From: Piezodorus guildinii
Lineage: Eukaryota > Arthropoda > Insecta > Hemiptera > Pentatomidae
Direction: 5' to 3'
Length of the DNA stretch: 64,000 nt
Assembly (NCBI GenBank): GCA_023052935.1
Contig: CM041295.1
Span: forward strand, 162,488,366 to 162,552,365
In this document: positions 35,430 to 47,559 of the stretch, piece after piece
Layout: every line of letters starts with the position of its first letter
Position numbering within the stretch: the first letter of the stretch is position 1
Made by a program: the position numbers and the translations under genes
The notes under the pieces: generated by a model
Told to the model about the DNA's origin: nothing
Databases searched by the model: none
The model's input: the letters and a program-made list of their open reading frames with translations, nothing else

Positions 35430-36345
35430 ACTTACTATTTATAGTAAGGGAAAGTATTGCGATCGTGAAAATTTTCGAATTCCAGTTTTCAACGGAAATA
35501 CACATTTTAGGGTCCCCTGAGTCCAAATAACCAAGTCCCGCAAAAATTTTTGTGTGCGTGTGTGTGGTAACTCCCGGGCAGAAACGGTAAGTCCTATGAA
35601 ACTGACATTTCATACTTAAGACAAATATACGCCCGAGACGTTACAAAACCTTTTTCATCAAAATGAGCTTACCAGAAGAGGCACTTTATACCATGCATTT
35701 TGCACCTTTTTTCGATTTTCTCGAAAACGGTTCCGATGATTTTGATTAAACTCGCTATATCGATGTAAAATTTATTGGCCTTTAATATAATTTAGGTTTA
35801 ATTTGGATTAAAATGGTCTGACAGGGCTTAAATACCGATATTTAAAATTTTCTTTCTCTAAAGTACCTTTAATTTTGTTGATTCTATAAAAATAACTATA
35901 TTATCTAGTTACCACTGATGAAAAACAGGTGAATATATAAATTGAATGAATTCGATAACCAATTAAAGGAGAAAACCGAAAAAATATTCTTTTAATACAA
36001 TTTTTTGTTTTTGAACATAAGAGCAGTAATATACATGTATGATATACCGTTGGAAAGCTAAAGATTTTAGAAAAAATATTAATTTATACTCAAGCTTTTA
36101 AAAGTTAATAGAGAGTGATGAAAAGAAGATAAAACTAACTGATTATTTTAGATAATAATATAATAGATTTTTTAATAAAATACATGTTTCTATAGAAATT
36201 CCATTTAATTTATTATTTAATGGTTTCACTCATTTTTATCTCTCACTGTATTTGAAAATTCTTTAATAGATTTTTAAAAACGGAGGTAAGTAAAGTCGTG
36301 TGTTGCTCGCACCAGATTTTTTTTTTAATGCCTACGCTCAAAAAT
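35430..36345 (+). repeat. DR1 dispersed repeat, longest single copy
   Basis: It starts atagtaagggaaagtattgc and proceeds through caacggaaatacac and gagtccaaataaccaagtcc. It passes a GT-rich run (tgtgcgtgtgtgtgg), gaaactgacatttcat, accatgcattttgcacc, gtctgacagggctt and tctaaagtacctttaatttt. The end is agtcgtgtgttgctcgcacc followed by agatttttt. The same landmarks occur in this order in the copy at 39735-40610. No inverted termini, tail or long frame is seen. Confidence 0.75.
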
Positions 36346-37589
36346 CAGATTTGAATAGATCATAAAAGAAAAAAGCTAGATACGCACTTCATCTTATACT
36401 CACTAGCAGCATCACTGACAACTGTACTCTGTAGTGTTGGTTTTATTTTTATTTTATTGTTTACAGGAATAAAATATTTGTGATATAAACGAAAATAGTT
36501 AGCTTTTAACAATATTAATAAACATTAAAAAATTTAGAATAGAAGTGAAAATATTTGAAGTACAAAGAAAGTATTCATTTAATTTCAATTTATACCACAT
36601 TTATGACAACAAAAAAACTTGCTTATGGTCATATAGCTGTCAGACTCCTTGCTATTGCCATAGCATTTATGTAAAAATTCTGATTACTTTCGAAAGAAGC
36701 AAAATTCAATTAAGTATATAATGTTGTTTATAATTCTGTATTTTATTTATTTATGATGTTATTTTAAAAGACCATTCATATGGTTTTTTAGAACCTGGTT
36801 TGGGTATTGTAAAAAATCAAACAATTAAAATCTATTATATTGAATTGTATAAAGAAAACCTGACAAGCGTTAAGATAACGTATGCAACATAGAGCAAACT
36901 AATAATTTCAACATCAATAACTAATGAAGTGAATAAATCCATAGGAAATATCAGTAAGATGGGTAACGCAGATGCTTACAGCTTGGTTATGGCACATGTT
37001 GGTAACATGTATGAAGCCTATGGAACTAATAAATTCGAGATTGAAAACCAGGATGAAATTTATGGCGTTTATCATCAACATGGAGAAAGCTTGTGCATAT
37101 ATTTGCAATACAGAAATCATTAACACCCTGGGATAAATATTGCTTGAATACATAATATTTTGGAGAAATGTCTTAGATTTTAAAAACACCAAATTAAACA
37201 TTGTAGTTTGTCAACTAGCTAACCTTGGCGTCAGAAAGTGGAGCATGGTTCATCTGAAAAGTGCCCAATGGTGGTATGACCCTCACTCGGCCGTTGACAC
37301 ATTAATATTTTAACAATTGATATAGTAATTATTTATTTATTCAGAATGTACTAGATCATTACTTTAACTTAATAATGTAATTACTTTAAAATAAATAATA
37401 ATTAATTGTGCCAGTTATGCTCTAAGAATAAAATCACAGGTCTATTTTAAACAAAATATTTCAGAGAAATTACTGATTCTATATTAACCCCTTCTCTACC
37501 TTAAATAATTTGATTATTTTCTACTTATACAACGGTTCATTATAGCTTCCTTAACTTGAAATTGTTTGTAAAGAATTGAGGTCGAAAAT
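36346..37589. other. AT-rich non-coding, no gene seen
   Basis: Opposed open frames of 64 and 95 codons at 36914-37201 have no recognised domain. Nothing else stands out. Confidence 0.45.
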
Positions 37590-37800
37590 ATAAGTTGCTG
37601 TAACATCTCGGGCTTATAGTTGTATTAAATATGAAATTTCAGTTTCGTTCGACTTTTCGATTTTGTGCCTGACTTACCACACACACAGACCTTTTTGCGG
37701 GACTTGGTCATTTAGAGTCAGGAGACCTCAAAATGTGTATATCCGTTAAAAATGAGAATCCGAAAATTTTCATATCGCATTACTTTCCTTTACTATATAT
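37590..37800 (-). repeat. DR1 dispersed repeat, 5' part, minus strand
   Basis: The reverse complement shows the DR1 start in order: atagtaaaggaaagtaatgc, then aaatgaccaagtcccgcaaa, a gtgtgtgtgg run, and gaaactgaaatttcatattt. It ends about 200 bp in, near the same point as the 29845 copy. Confidence 0.75.
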
Positions 37801-39430
37801 TTAGAATATAAATAATTGAATGTAAAAACAATACTATGGTAAAGGATAATAAATTACATTAGCTTTGCTCTCTTCATAATCCTTTTCTCCTTTCTTTCAT
37901 GTTTTCAATTTTTTTACTAACTTTTCAATAAATTCCAAACTCTGTGGGCGAATACATGGGCGAAGGAAAGGGAGAGTAGTCCTAAAAGTTTTTGGGAAAA
38001 ATAAAAATATACAGTAAGGTATTGAGGTAAAAGGTATCGTTAGGGAAAGCTTTTCATCCAAGGTGCATACTCAAGTTTCCAATTTATATCCATATGTTTG
38101 GAAAAATTAAATTATATTTACAACTTACTTGCCTTCTCTCAAACGAAAATCGTGCGTACTCCTATGTAATCTTATCTAGAACTCTAAAGAAGCCGGTGAA
38201 ATACTGTAATGTTATATTGTTTATTTGATAAAGGTTTATATATTAATTTTTTGTTTTGTTACCGACCAGGTAATTATTACAGTCGACAGAATCTCTGAAG
38301 TAGAAATTTGAGAGATTATGTTCATGTTATTGGAACATTTAGTTTAAATTTATTTGATTATTTTTTGGCCAAGTTTTAAAAACTTCTTCGGTGTTTCTGA
38401 AGTATTTGAGTTTACTTCATAAGTTAATTTAAAGCGTTATGGCTCCATCTGTAGCCTTTGCTACACGAGGCTTGCCCGCTTAGCCTCGATCAGGCCCTGT
38501 GGTTTCATGGTATTCAATTGGTTCCTAGCCAAGGAAACCAAGTTAATTAGCCTAAGTGTGAAATAGATTTATTGAAGCATTAGATGGGCGAAGAAGCAGC
38601 TACTAGCCACTCCCAATCATTTTTCTCAACACTAATGACCAGTTCATTCACCTCCAAGTTCATTGAGCCATCATGGTCTTAAGATAAGTAGTATTCATTC
38701 CATATGCTGCAAGAGGTTTCCATGAGTTTATTATATTTTATTTTATATAGTTTATTATACGCCCGAAAAGGACTAATTTTACTATTTAATATTTTAAGGA
38801 CTGTTAAAGTTAAAGTCGCCATTCTCGTTGAAAGGATTCCTAGCTAATAACATTTATTTTAACCAGGATACGATTTAAAATGGAAGAGAACAACGATTTT
38901 TGACTTGATTCTTCTTTTATAAGGATAAGAATCAAAATAATTCACTGGTAACTAGGATTACCACACTAAAAATGACACTTTTTAATATAGAAATTCTCTT
39001 TCCGATGCAAGAAGCGGTCCGAAATAACATAAGTCTAACTCTCTATATATTAAGGTGGGTGAGATGGGTTAAGCCCGAAAAGGACTAATTTTACTATTTC
39101 ATATTTTAAGGACTCTTTTAATTATTTTTGAAGGTTTGTTAGCATTAAAACAGATCGAATATTTTTCTGTGACAGCTAATTTGTTGTTTTCCATAATTAG
39201 AAAAGTTATTTATATATTAAAATAAATAAAAGGAATTCTATTCAGTTTGTCCTAAAAATTCATTTAGTTAAGGAATATTTTTATTTTTAATTAAAATTTA
39301 TATCGTACGAAAACTTTCTCATTTCAATATTACCATCATCCATTATTGGGACAAAATGTATTATAACTAAAAAACCTTCTTTAGAGTCTAAATGTACAAA
39401 CGGGATGATATATTAATAGTATTGGATTGT
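37801..39430. other. Non-coding region with one pair of direct repeats
   Basis: A 42-bp word starting gcccgaaaaggactaatttt occurs at 38761-38802 and again at 39073-39114 with one mismatch, 312 bp apart. A GC-richer spot at 38440-38530 is of unknown nature. No open frame of interest. Confidence 0.5.
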
Positions 39431-39439
39431 CGAAAAAAA

Positions 39440-40610
39440 AATTGATTATGTATTAATTTTAATGACATCATTGATGTAAAATTTAATGGGGTTCAATATC
39501 ATGTAGGTTTTATTCTGATTGAAGTAGTCTGACAGGGCTTAAAAATAGATTTTTTAAATTTTCTTCCTCTAAAGTACGGTTAATTTTGTATATTTAAAAA
39601 ACAATACCCATATCATCTTAGCATTGACAAAAAACATATAAATATATAAGTTGAACGAATTCGATATCCGAATACAGGAAAAAAGAGCAAAATTATTTTT
39701 GTATCTAATTTTTATGTTTTTGGAAATAAAAACAGTAATATAATCTCGTGAATCGTGAAAATGATCGAATTCCAGTTTTCAACGGAAATACACGTTTTAA
39801 GCTCCCTTGTGTGCGTGTGTGTGGTAATTCTAGCAGGAAAAGTAGCACGAAACTGAAATTTCATATTTAAGACAACTATGGTGTCCGAGATGTTTTAACA
39901 ACTTTTTCATTAAAATCGGAGGAACTAAAGAGGTATACTATGCATTTTGTACCTTTTCACGATTTTCTAAAAAACGGATCTAACGATTTCGATTAATCTC
40001 CCTATATCGATGTGAAATTGACTGTGATTTAATATCATATAGGTTTTATCCTCTGACTCGGCTTAAATCTCAATATTTTAAATTTTCTTCCTTTAAAGTA
40101 CCTTTACTTTTGTAGATATGAAGAAATTAACCATATCGTTTTGTTAACCTTGAATAAATTCAACATGCAACGAAAGGAGAAGAGAGCAAAAATATGTTTT
40201 CAATCAATTTTTGTATTTTGACATAAAAACGGTTATATACATGTAGAATAATGTAGAATATAGGAATGAAAGAAAAAAAAAAATTATTTTAGAAAAAGTT
40301 GTAAAAGTTAACGGAATGTGATAAAAAGCCGATAAAACTAAGACCGCACCCCCAACCATCTTCCTCATCTAATTTCTCAACGGTCAACAAAACTCCATCA
40401 TGATAAAACTAACTGATTGTCGTAGATAATAATGTAATAGGTTATTTAATAAAACACATGTTTCTATTGAAGTTCTAAGTAAGTAATTATTTAAACATTG
40501 ATTTTCATCTTTAAATTTATTTAAAAATTCTTGAATTGATTTTTACAACGAGTTAATTGAAGGTAGTGTGTTGCGCGCACCAGATTTTTTGCAAATAAAG
40601 TTATAATTTA
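39440..40610 (+). repeat. DR1 dispersed repeat, partial plus longer copy in tandem
   Basis: A middle fragment at 39470-39735 (gtctgacagggctt near 39530, cctctaaagtac near 39570) is followed by a fresh copy from about 39750, which runs to the family's usual end (tgtgttgcgcgcaccagatt near 40570). The repeated order across the two pieces defines the unit as about 0.85-0.9 kb. Confidence 0.75.
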
Positions 40611-41067
40611 TTGTTACTGTTATTGTACATTGTACGTCACATTGATTAATAAAAATTATATGTACCACAATTACTAAATTTTTTTTTCGTGAACCATGCG
40701 TTAATTAAACGATTTTTACCGAATAAACCAGGTGTAAGAATATTTTTTTTTTAGCTGTACTTTTCCTTTTTAAGTAAGTGAAAGAAATAATTGAGACGTT
40801 GATTTCCAAAAGGTACTATATCCATTCTAGGAAATTTTACAGGAAGCGCGAAAATCTCTCATACTATATTATTAAACTAGCTAATTTTTTGCCTTAAAAT
40901 TTAGAATAATTTTTTATTTTAATAATAACATCATATTTTTTTTTTTTTTTTTTTTTTTTAATTGGTATTTACAACTGTACACAGTACAACAAGTAAATGA
41001 GCTATTTACAGAACATTGGCTTGGAAAAGTCTTGAGAAGAATCTACCCAGTGGTAGCACTTCAGAGT

Positions 41068-43757
41068 TTATTTGGTAAGCAGGTCTCGAGGCCACCGTCT
41101 TTTCAGACGCCTCGGAGGATTATCGGGAATAGATGCCGATGAGAGGATACGGACAAGCGGGTTTGTATGGGCTGGTAATTTGGAATGAAAGGAGGAGTAT
41201 CTTTTTTGGGCAATTTCTGCAACAAGTGGGATATTCAGGTCTCTATGGATGAGTTTGTTGGTAACAAAGTATGGAGCGTCTAGGATTTGTCGAAGGATTT
41301 TGGATTGCAAGGATTGGATGCGGGAGGAATTCGATGGTTTAGTGGAGCCCCATAGCTCTATGCCATAAGTCCAGATAGGTCTAATTATGGTTGTGTAAAT
41401 CAGTTTTTTGAAGTATAGAGAGAGTTTTGATCGTTTGTCAAGTAAGTGTTTTAATAGTCGATATCTACGAGCAGTTTCTTGTCGTTTAAGTCTTGTATGA
41501 GGATTCCATGTAAGACGTTTGTCAAGATGAAGTCCAAGGTATCGTATTTGTTCTACAGTGATGAGTGGGGTATGATTAAAGGAGACAACTGGACAGGAAG
41601 TCATAGGTTTACGGCGTAGAGTGAAGGTGATTTGGTGGGATTTATTTTGATTCTCCAATTGTGACACCATTCTGCAATGGCGGATACATGGTTCTGTAGA
41701 AATTGGGAGGCAACAATAGGATCATTATTCACGGATAGCACGCAAGTGTCATCAGCGTAAGTAGAGAGGACAATGCTTGGATGGATAGGGATGTCAGCGG
41801 TATACACCGTGTAGAGGATTGGACCTAGGATACTACCTTGAGGTACGCCGGCTGACTGGGTGAATACTGAGGAAGAGGAGAGATTATGATTAACTTTAAA
41901 GGTTCTATCTGTAAGGTAGGAACGGATTATCAGGAAATATGTCGGGGAGAGGAATTCGCGGAGTTTGTAGAGTAGTCCTAGGTGCCAAACTCGATCAAAA
42001 GCCTGTTCCACGTCAAGAAGGCTCCTGTGCAGTACATTCCGCGCTCCAATGTAGAGGATATCACATCCACCACACGATGGCACTGTTGAATAGTAGAGTG
42101 GGATGATCGAAATCCAAACTGGTGGTCAGGAATGACGTGATTTGAGTCTAGGATAGGATATAATCTTTTTAGGAGAAGTTTTTCAAGAATTTTGCCCATA
42201 ATGGGCAAAAGGGATATAGGACGGTAAGAGGATGGGTACTCAAGTGGCTTTTTGGGCTTAGGGATCAATTTTATAATAGAAAATTTCCAGGTATCAGGAA
42301 AATAGGTAGTACGGAGAATGGCGTTATAGATATAAGTAAGGAAAAGGATGGCCTTTCGAGGGAGCTGTTTCAGGATGTTGGGTGTAATAAGGTCGTGGCC
42401 TGGAGATTTTTTAAGAGGTAATTTGTTAAGGATGTTGATGATTTCTGATGGATGAAAGGCTTTAGGAGGAGGAGACATTTGGAGTGGAACATTTAGTTCC
42501 GCTTCAACATGTTCGTTATGGAGTGGGTTAATGATATCGGGATGAGGATGAAAAGTTTTGGATAGGTGTTTGCCAAAGATTTGGGATTTTTCATTATCGG
42601 TTCTTGTCCAGGTCTGGGATTCAGTGAGGAGTGGATGATTAAAGGTTTTGTATTTCAGTAGTTTTGCAGTTGTTGTCCATAATGATTTGTCTGACGTAGT
42701 TAAGTTTTCTGTGAAGGTCTGAAAGTTTTGAATTTTAAGTTTTCTCATTTCTGTCTTGAGTTTGTTAGTCAGTTTACTGTAATGGGTTTTGTCCGAGGGG
42801 TATCTAGTTCTATACCACTTTGCTCGAGCTCTGCGTTTTTCTCTTAGTAAGAGACGGATATGACTTGGCAATTTTGTTTCATGAGCTTTCCTATTTGTAA
42901 AGTGAGATGTGTTGTTGTTTATGGCCTGTTTCTATTGATTTTGTAAGTTCTTCAATGGCGAAGTCTATGTCCTGTTTAGTTTTTAACGGAATTTGTAAGT
43001 TGAGTATGTTCTCTAAATCATAACGAAAATTTTCCCAGTCAACGTGTCCTTTAATCAAGGAGGGAGGAGATGGTTTAAGAATAGGATTTGAAGGCATGAG
43101 AAGCAGAACCGGGCTATGATCTGAGGAGAGGTCATCTAAGGATTTAATTATAGATTGGGCAGATGGGATTTGGGAAGTGATGAAGATGTCAAGTATATCA
43201 GGACGTTTTTTAAGATATGTTGGCCAGTATGTGGGATTAGGAGGTGATAAAATGGAAAAGCTATTGGAGGTTGTGAGACGGGAAAGAATCCTGCCACGAG
43301 TGTTCGACGTTCGGCATCCCCATCGTTGGTCTTTGGCGTTGTAATCTCCCCCAGCAATGAAGCGCGGACCTAAGGATTGGAATAAGGATTCAAGGTCGTT
43401 AAGGTTGAGGGAATTACCAGGAGGGCAATATACAGCTGAGATTGACATATTGAATGGACGACAGGATAAGGAAATAGAGATTGACTGAACGGTGTCTGAT
43501 GGAGTGGAGGGAATCAGTGAGTGAGGTAAGGATTTGTGAATGAGGATACATGAGCCAGCGTGTGATGTGTTGTGTGGGTGATCTGATCTGTATATAATGT
43601 AGTCACGTATGTAAAAGTGAGAATGAGTGGTGAAATGAGTTTCAGTAATCAGTGCAATGTCAATGTGATTGTCGTGAAGAAATATGTCAAGTTCGTCTCG
43701 GTGATTGTTCAGTCCGTTTGCGTTCCACAGTAGAAGAGCTAGGGACTTATTGTTCAT
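41068..43757 (-). pseudogene. Jockey-like ORF2 (APE endonuclease and RT), three small indels
   Basis: The start ATG overlaps the ORF1 stop as ATGA, an arrangement that suggests re-initiation after ORF1. The APE endonuclease has WNANGLNNHRDEL, ITETH, GGDYNAKDQRWGC and SSDHSPVLL. The RT has SYRPISLLPIMGKILEKLL, FGFRSSHSTIQQ, motif A VEQAFDRVWH, AGVPQGSILGPILYTVYTA, and YADD at 41748-41759. There is no RNase H. The end is RRLKRRWPRDLLTK. The frame is broken by an extra base near 42925 (linker), a missing base near 42020 (just before motif A) and a roughly 10-base deletion near 41645 (after YADD). All catalytic motifs are still legible. Confidence 0.93.
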
Positions 43758-45402
43758 CGTGGGAGATTAAGTGGGAATTGTGACAGGAGATTTGTAAGGA
43801 GAGATATGAGAGGTCTTATCGTGTTTTGGAGATCTAGTAGGAAGGATGAGAGGATAGATTTAATATCAGATGGGTTTTGGCTGGGATAGGGATAGTAGGT
43901 GTCATAGGATGGAGGATTAATTTGGGCAAGAGGGGGTTGGATCTTTCTTTGGGGACGTTGTGAGGGTTGAATATTCAATGGTACTTCTGTTGAGGGTTCG
44001 AAGTGGTTAGAAGGAAGGGATGAAACTTGAACTTTAGGAGCGTTCTGAGGAGGAATAACAGGGGGTAACTCAACCCTCGAGGAGACATTTTTAGGGGGGA
44101 AATTGTTTTTTGAAAATTTAGGCTGAGAAAGTACATGAGAGGTCTGAGGCTGAGGTTGGGAGGTCTGTGGTTGAGGATGAGAGGAAGTCTGAGGCTGGGA
44201 TGAGGAAGGTCGAGGCGGCTGAGAGCGAGGTGACATTACTGCAGAGTAGGTCTTGGAAGAAGAACTATAGGAGGTCGAAGGTCGTTGAGTTGGATTGATT
44301 CCTGCAGTCCTCCGGGCGATAGGAACGCTCCTCTCTGAAGGGCCAGGTTTTTCTTCTTCTGGAACAGAACTTTTCTGGGTTTGCGATATTGAGGCTGAGT
44401 AAAGTTCTTTTTGTCTGAGTCTAGTTCTGTAGACTATGCAGCCTTTGTAATTTGCTGGGTGCTCTTCGTTGCATAAAGCACATTTTGCTGGAGTGTCACG
44501 AGGCTTAGGGCAGGCATCTGTTGAGTGCAAACCTGCACATTTGACACATCGTGCCTGGTGGTGACAGTAAGATCTCGTGTGCCCCAAAGTTTGGCAATTA
44601 GTGCACTGAACTATTTCTGTTCTCCTTCTCGGCTCCTCAAAGCGGATAACAGAGTATACCAATCGGTTGATATTGAATATATCCGCATTATTCGGGGCAG
44701 GCTCAAGATCCACAAAAAATAGCGGTAGTGGATATTTTTCACGCGGATGCAGCACACAGGAAATGTTCCTTACACTGTGTCCTAATTCTTCGAGATCTAC
44801 CTTGATTGCCTCTGTGGGGGTTGTACTATGTAGTCCTCTCAAGACGACCCTGTAAGACTTTTCTTCTCTGATTTGGAAGCAATGGAAATCATACTTTTTA
44901 GATGCTAGGTAACTGACAAGTTTTTTATAATTATCTTTGCCAGTAGTACAAATTTTTATATCTTTGACTCTTGAAAAACACTTGAAGTTCGTTTTTCCAA
45001 TTAAGTTTGATATTTCTTGACAGAACGACATGGAGTCAAGAATGTTGGAAACAAAGATTGGCGATGGTTCTGGTTCATTGAATTGATAATTCACTGAAGA
45101 TTCAGTAGGAAGGTTACTTAATGCTTGAAATTTATTACTGGTAGGAATTGCTGAAGCAGTTGTATTTATTTCAGTTTTGCTTGTTGAAGGTAGATTTGCA
45201 GATTCAGGCGGTAAAACTTGGGTTGGCTTAGCAGTTTTATTTTTCTTTTTTTTTGGGGTGATTTGCTCGGAGATCCAGGTATTATATTCCTTTGCCTTTT
45301 CTGTAGGGTTCTTCTTTTAAGATATTGTGAGTCAGTCTCACTTATTTCAGAGATGGCAGTATCCTCATCAGTCTCCATGCATGAAATTGTGCCAGAGGAC
45401 AT
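43754..45402 (-). pseudogene. Jockey-like ORF1 (gag-like, three zinc knuckles), one frameshift near its start
   Basis: Nucleic-acid-binding coat protein of the element. Residue numbers are for the open frame 43754-45094 (446 residues). Residues 80-155 carry the pre-knuckle fold with YRVVLRGLHSTTPTEAIKVD. Three knuckles follow at 164-177 (CTNCQTLGHTRSYC), 183-195 (CVKCAGLHSTDAC) and 205-219 (CALCNEEHPANYKGC). The C-terminal part is Pro/Ser/Gln-rich and probably disordered, and ends with a hydrophobic stretch. The likely original start is ATG at 45402 (MSSGTISCMETDEDT), followed by a basic segment. A one-base change in the A9 run at 45246-45254 separates the first 50 residues from the rest. Otherwise it is open to its TGA. 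Confidence 0.88.
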
Positions 45403-45567
45403 TTTGAAAAAAATATGTAACGATAGTTTAAAAAAAATAAATAAATAAATAAAATAATTAATAATGTTTATAAAAAAGAAAAAAAAAAAAAAAAATTAAA
45501 CCCACTGTCTAAATATTTACACTATGCACAAAAAAAATAAAATAAATCATTTCTACGAAGAAAATAC

Positions 45568-45645
45568 AAAAAAAAAAAAGATAGTCGAAGTTGAACTCGG
45601 GCATAAGGAGACGCAGACGCAGCGCCCCAACTGACTGAGCCAAGA
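45568..45645 (-). promoter_or_regulatory. tRNA-like pol III A box and B box in the Jockey-like 5' UTR
   Basis: On the element's sense strand, tggctcagtcagttggggcg (within 45621-45642) fits a tRNA D-arm/A box, and gagttcaacttc (45587-45598) fits a T-arm/B box. The spacing is about 33 bp. A T12 run follows (A run at 45568-45579 on the plus strand), which would terminate pol III. A full cloverleaf is not clean, so I call it tRNA-like rather than a tRNA gene. It could be an old SINE insertion or a working internal promoter. Confidence 0.55.
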
Positions 45646-46191
45646 ACGTTAGTGTTCAGTGACAGTTATAGAGCCTAGTAGCCTCAGTATGAGAGCGGGC
45701 AGGTAGGGAGGGGGCTTCCGTCCCACGTGCTCGACACTTTAGATTAGCTCACACTGTTTCACTAGAAATAGTCAATATGTGAGGGACTCACCCAACTCAA
45801 GAATTGCGTAAAATGTTCACACACTTATAGAGTTAATGTTTATGAGTTTTTATCGTAATCCATTAGCAAATACCACTACGGATTGATAATATGCGGAGAT
45901 CGACAACAAAGTATAACATCAGTCGCAGCCATGACACTCGGCACTCAACATCATATTAAATTTATGAAATGAATTTTTTTAGAATGATTTGGAACGAAAA
46001 TAAATTCGTAATTAGTACTTTTAGAAAATTACCGCGTTTCTAAATCGCGTTTTTTAAGGACTTGAGAATTCATTAGATAACATCAAATAGAATGATTAGA
46101 GAAAACTAAATGATGAGAATACAAATATGTAAAAAAAATCAATTTCGTAAAAAATGTCCTTTAGTACCTTTTGGAAATCAACGTCTCAATT

Positions 46192-46789
46192 TTTAAAAAA
46201 ATTTCCAGACGAGGCAATACGATTAACAAATCATCCCAGCTGTGTATTAAGAATTCAGAGAAGTATTAAAAAGAAGGTGAATTTAAATAAACCTTTCTGA
46301 AGGGGAAAAGATTATGAAAGGGCACTATTTGACGAGGTGCTAGAGTGAGAGGCCTTAGGTGGTGTGGTGGGGGATGCCGGCCTCAAAGGCCCTGTAATTA
46401 CACGCCACCTCGCCCGGCTCTTTAGCGTTGGATGCCTCGCCTAATGTCACTCATCTCTGCTTTTATTTCTACCCTAGTTAAAAATAGGCAAACGTAAATA
46501 TCACTCATGTTTTATTTTCATTTATTAGTGGGGGGGGGCGTTTTTTATTTCGGCTATGTAAAGTAGCGTGTTGAGATGGAGTCAGAGATAAATTGTTTTA
46601 AATCAGAGAGATCTCACGCAGAGTGCGTGCAACAACCGCAGTTACAATATAATCATGGCGATAAAGGCCGTTAAGGGGCACTATAAATACATAAGTTTAT
46701 TCAACATGCCCGCTATTTACTCTATCAATGATAAAAGTGAGTCATAATTGATTCATGGGAACCGATACCGATTCTTCGACCATTTCTCC
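46192..46789. other. Unassigned stretch, partly GC-rich
   Basis: Bases 46330-46450 are GC-rich with a stem formed by ggtggtgtgg and acgccacc. Its role is unknown. A G9 run lies near 46533. No gene is seen. Confidence 0.4.
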
Positions 46790-47345
46790 TAAACAATACT
46801 CTTATCTCTTTTCACTCCAACTCTCTCCTGGAAACTGCACATCTCCTTAATTCCCCGCCGAACCATAGTGACCCTAAAGCGATTCGGTCGTCTCCTACCA
46901 TTCAATATTAGAAAACTCCTTGTTTCCTCCCTCGTTGTTTACAGCGGACTTTCAGGTGTACTCGAAGTAAAAACGTATTATGAACTGTGAAATAGGATTT
47001 AGGTTCCGGATCCCCAGAGACACGCATATGATATTCGTCGAATTAAAGTGGCTTTATTGTCATTACAGATGCCAGTATTTCCTAGCTTCCTTTCTCAGGT
47101 TATCAGAACTCAGCGCCCCAGCTATATCTTGAAAAACTATCAATTTTAATTCTTCAAGCCATTCCCGTTCTACCAGATCGCGTATTTCTGACCTATGCCC
47201 TTCTCCTCACTGTTTGAGAAGTCCTTTCTGTCCAGAGCCGTATCTCTTTGGAATTCTATCCCTTCTGAGATCCGTCATGCAAGAGCTGCTTCCTTCTTTA
47301 AATCGCTACTTTTTAATTACCTTTTCCTTTCCCAGTCAAACAGAC
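46790..47345 (+). pseudogene. CR1-like RT C-terminal fragment
   Basis: VTLKRFGRLLPFNIRKLLVS followed by SGLSGVLEV matches the minus-strand element at 52644-53084 (TLKRLYSLRHLFP, ETRKLLVTSL, GGMSGDLEV). The tail FEKSFLSRAVSLWNSIPSEI has the CR1-type C-terminal signature (SFL-R---LWNSIP--IR). Several frame changes separate the pieces. Confidence 0.75.
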
Positions 47346-47559
47346 AATAACCTCAAACCCCCGATGCTAGAAATACTAGAAAGTCTCAGGGTAATAAAAA
47401 CTTTTTTCATTTCATTTCTATTACAAGAAATGGTTTTAATTAAACTCATTACGTTGGAGCAAAAATAAATGGGCTTTAGTTTCATGAAGCTTTTCTCCTG
47501 ATTCGTTTATAAAATCTGAGGCTTGTGGTCACTTGTAAAATCATGAAAAATAAAAATCT

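Larger units (their letters stand above)
40938..45945 (-). mobile_element. Near full-length Jockey-like retrotransposon with 11-bp TSD
   Basis: A 5.0-kb element on the minus strand, from a 5' end near 45945 to a poly(A) tail seen as T22-23 at 40938-40959. The word aacatcatatt at 40927-40937 and 45946-45956 is the target-site duplication. It has a 5' UTR of about 0.54 kb, ORF1, an ORF2 overlapping ORF1 by four bases (ATGA at 43754-43757) and a short 3' UTR. Only a few small indels break the frames, so it is the youngest and most complete member of the Jockey family that supplies most fragments in the window. Confidence 0.93.
40789..46191. mobile_element. MITE with 29-bp inverted termini, split by a Jockey-like insertion
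   Basis: Bases 40789-40817 (beginning aattgagacgttgatttcc) are the exact reverse complement of 46163-46191. Leaving out the Jockey-like element and one target-site copy (about 5.02 kb), the host element is about 0.38 kb and has no coding capacity. The interior is AT-rich. I could not establish its own target-site duplication, so the superfamily is unknown. Confidence 0.7.

Noticed and set aside
36914..37201. Opposed ORFs of 64 and 95 codons as host genes
   Set aside because: No domain, no splice context, and a composition like the AT-rich background.
38761..39114. LTRs of a small retroelement
   Set aside because: The repeats are only 42 bp, lack TG...CA ends, and there is no primer-binding site or polypurine tract.
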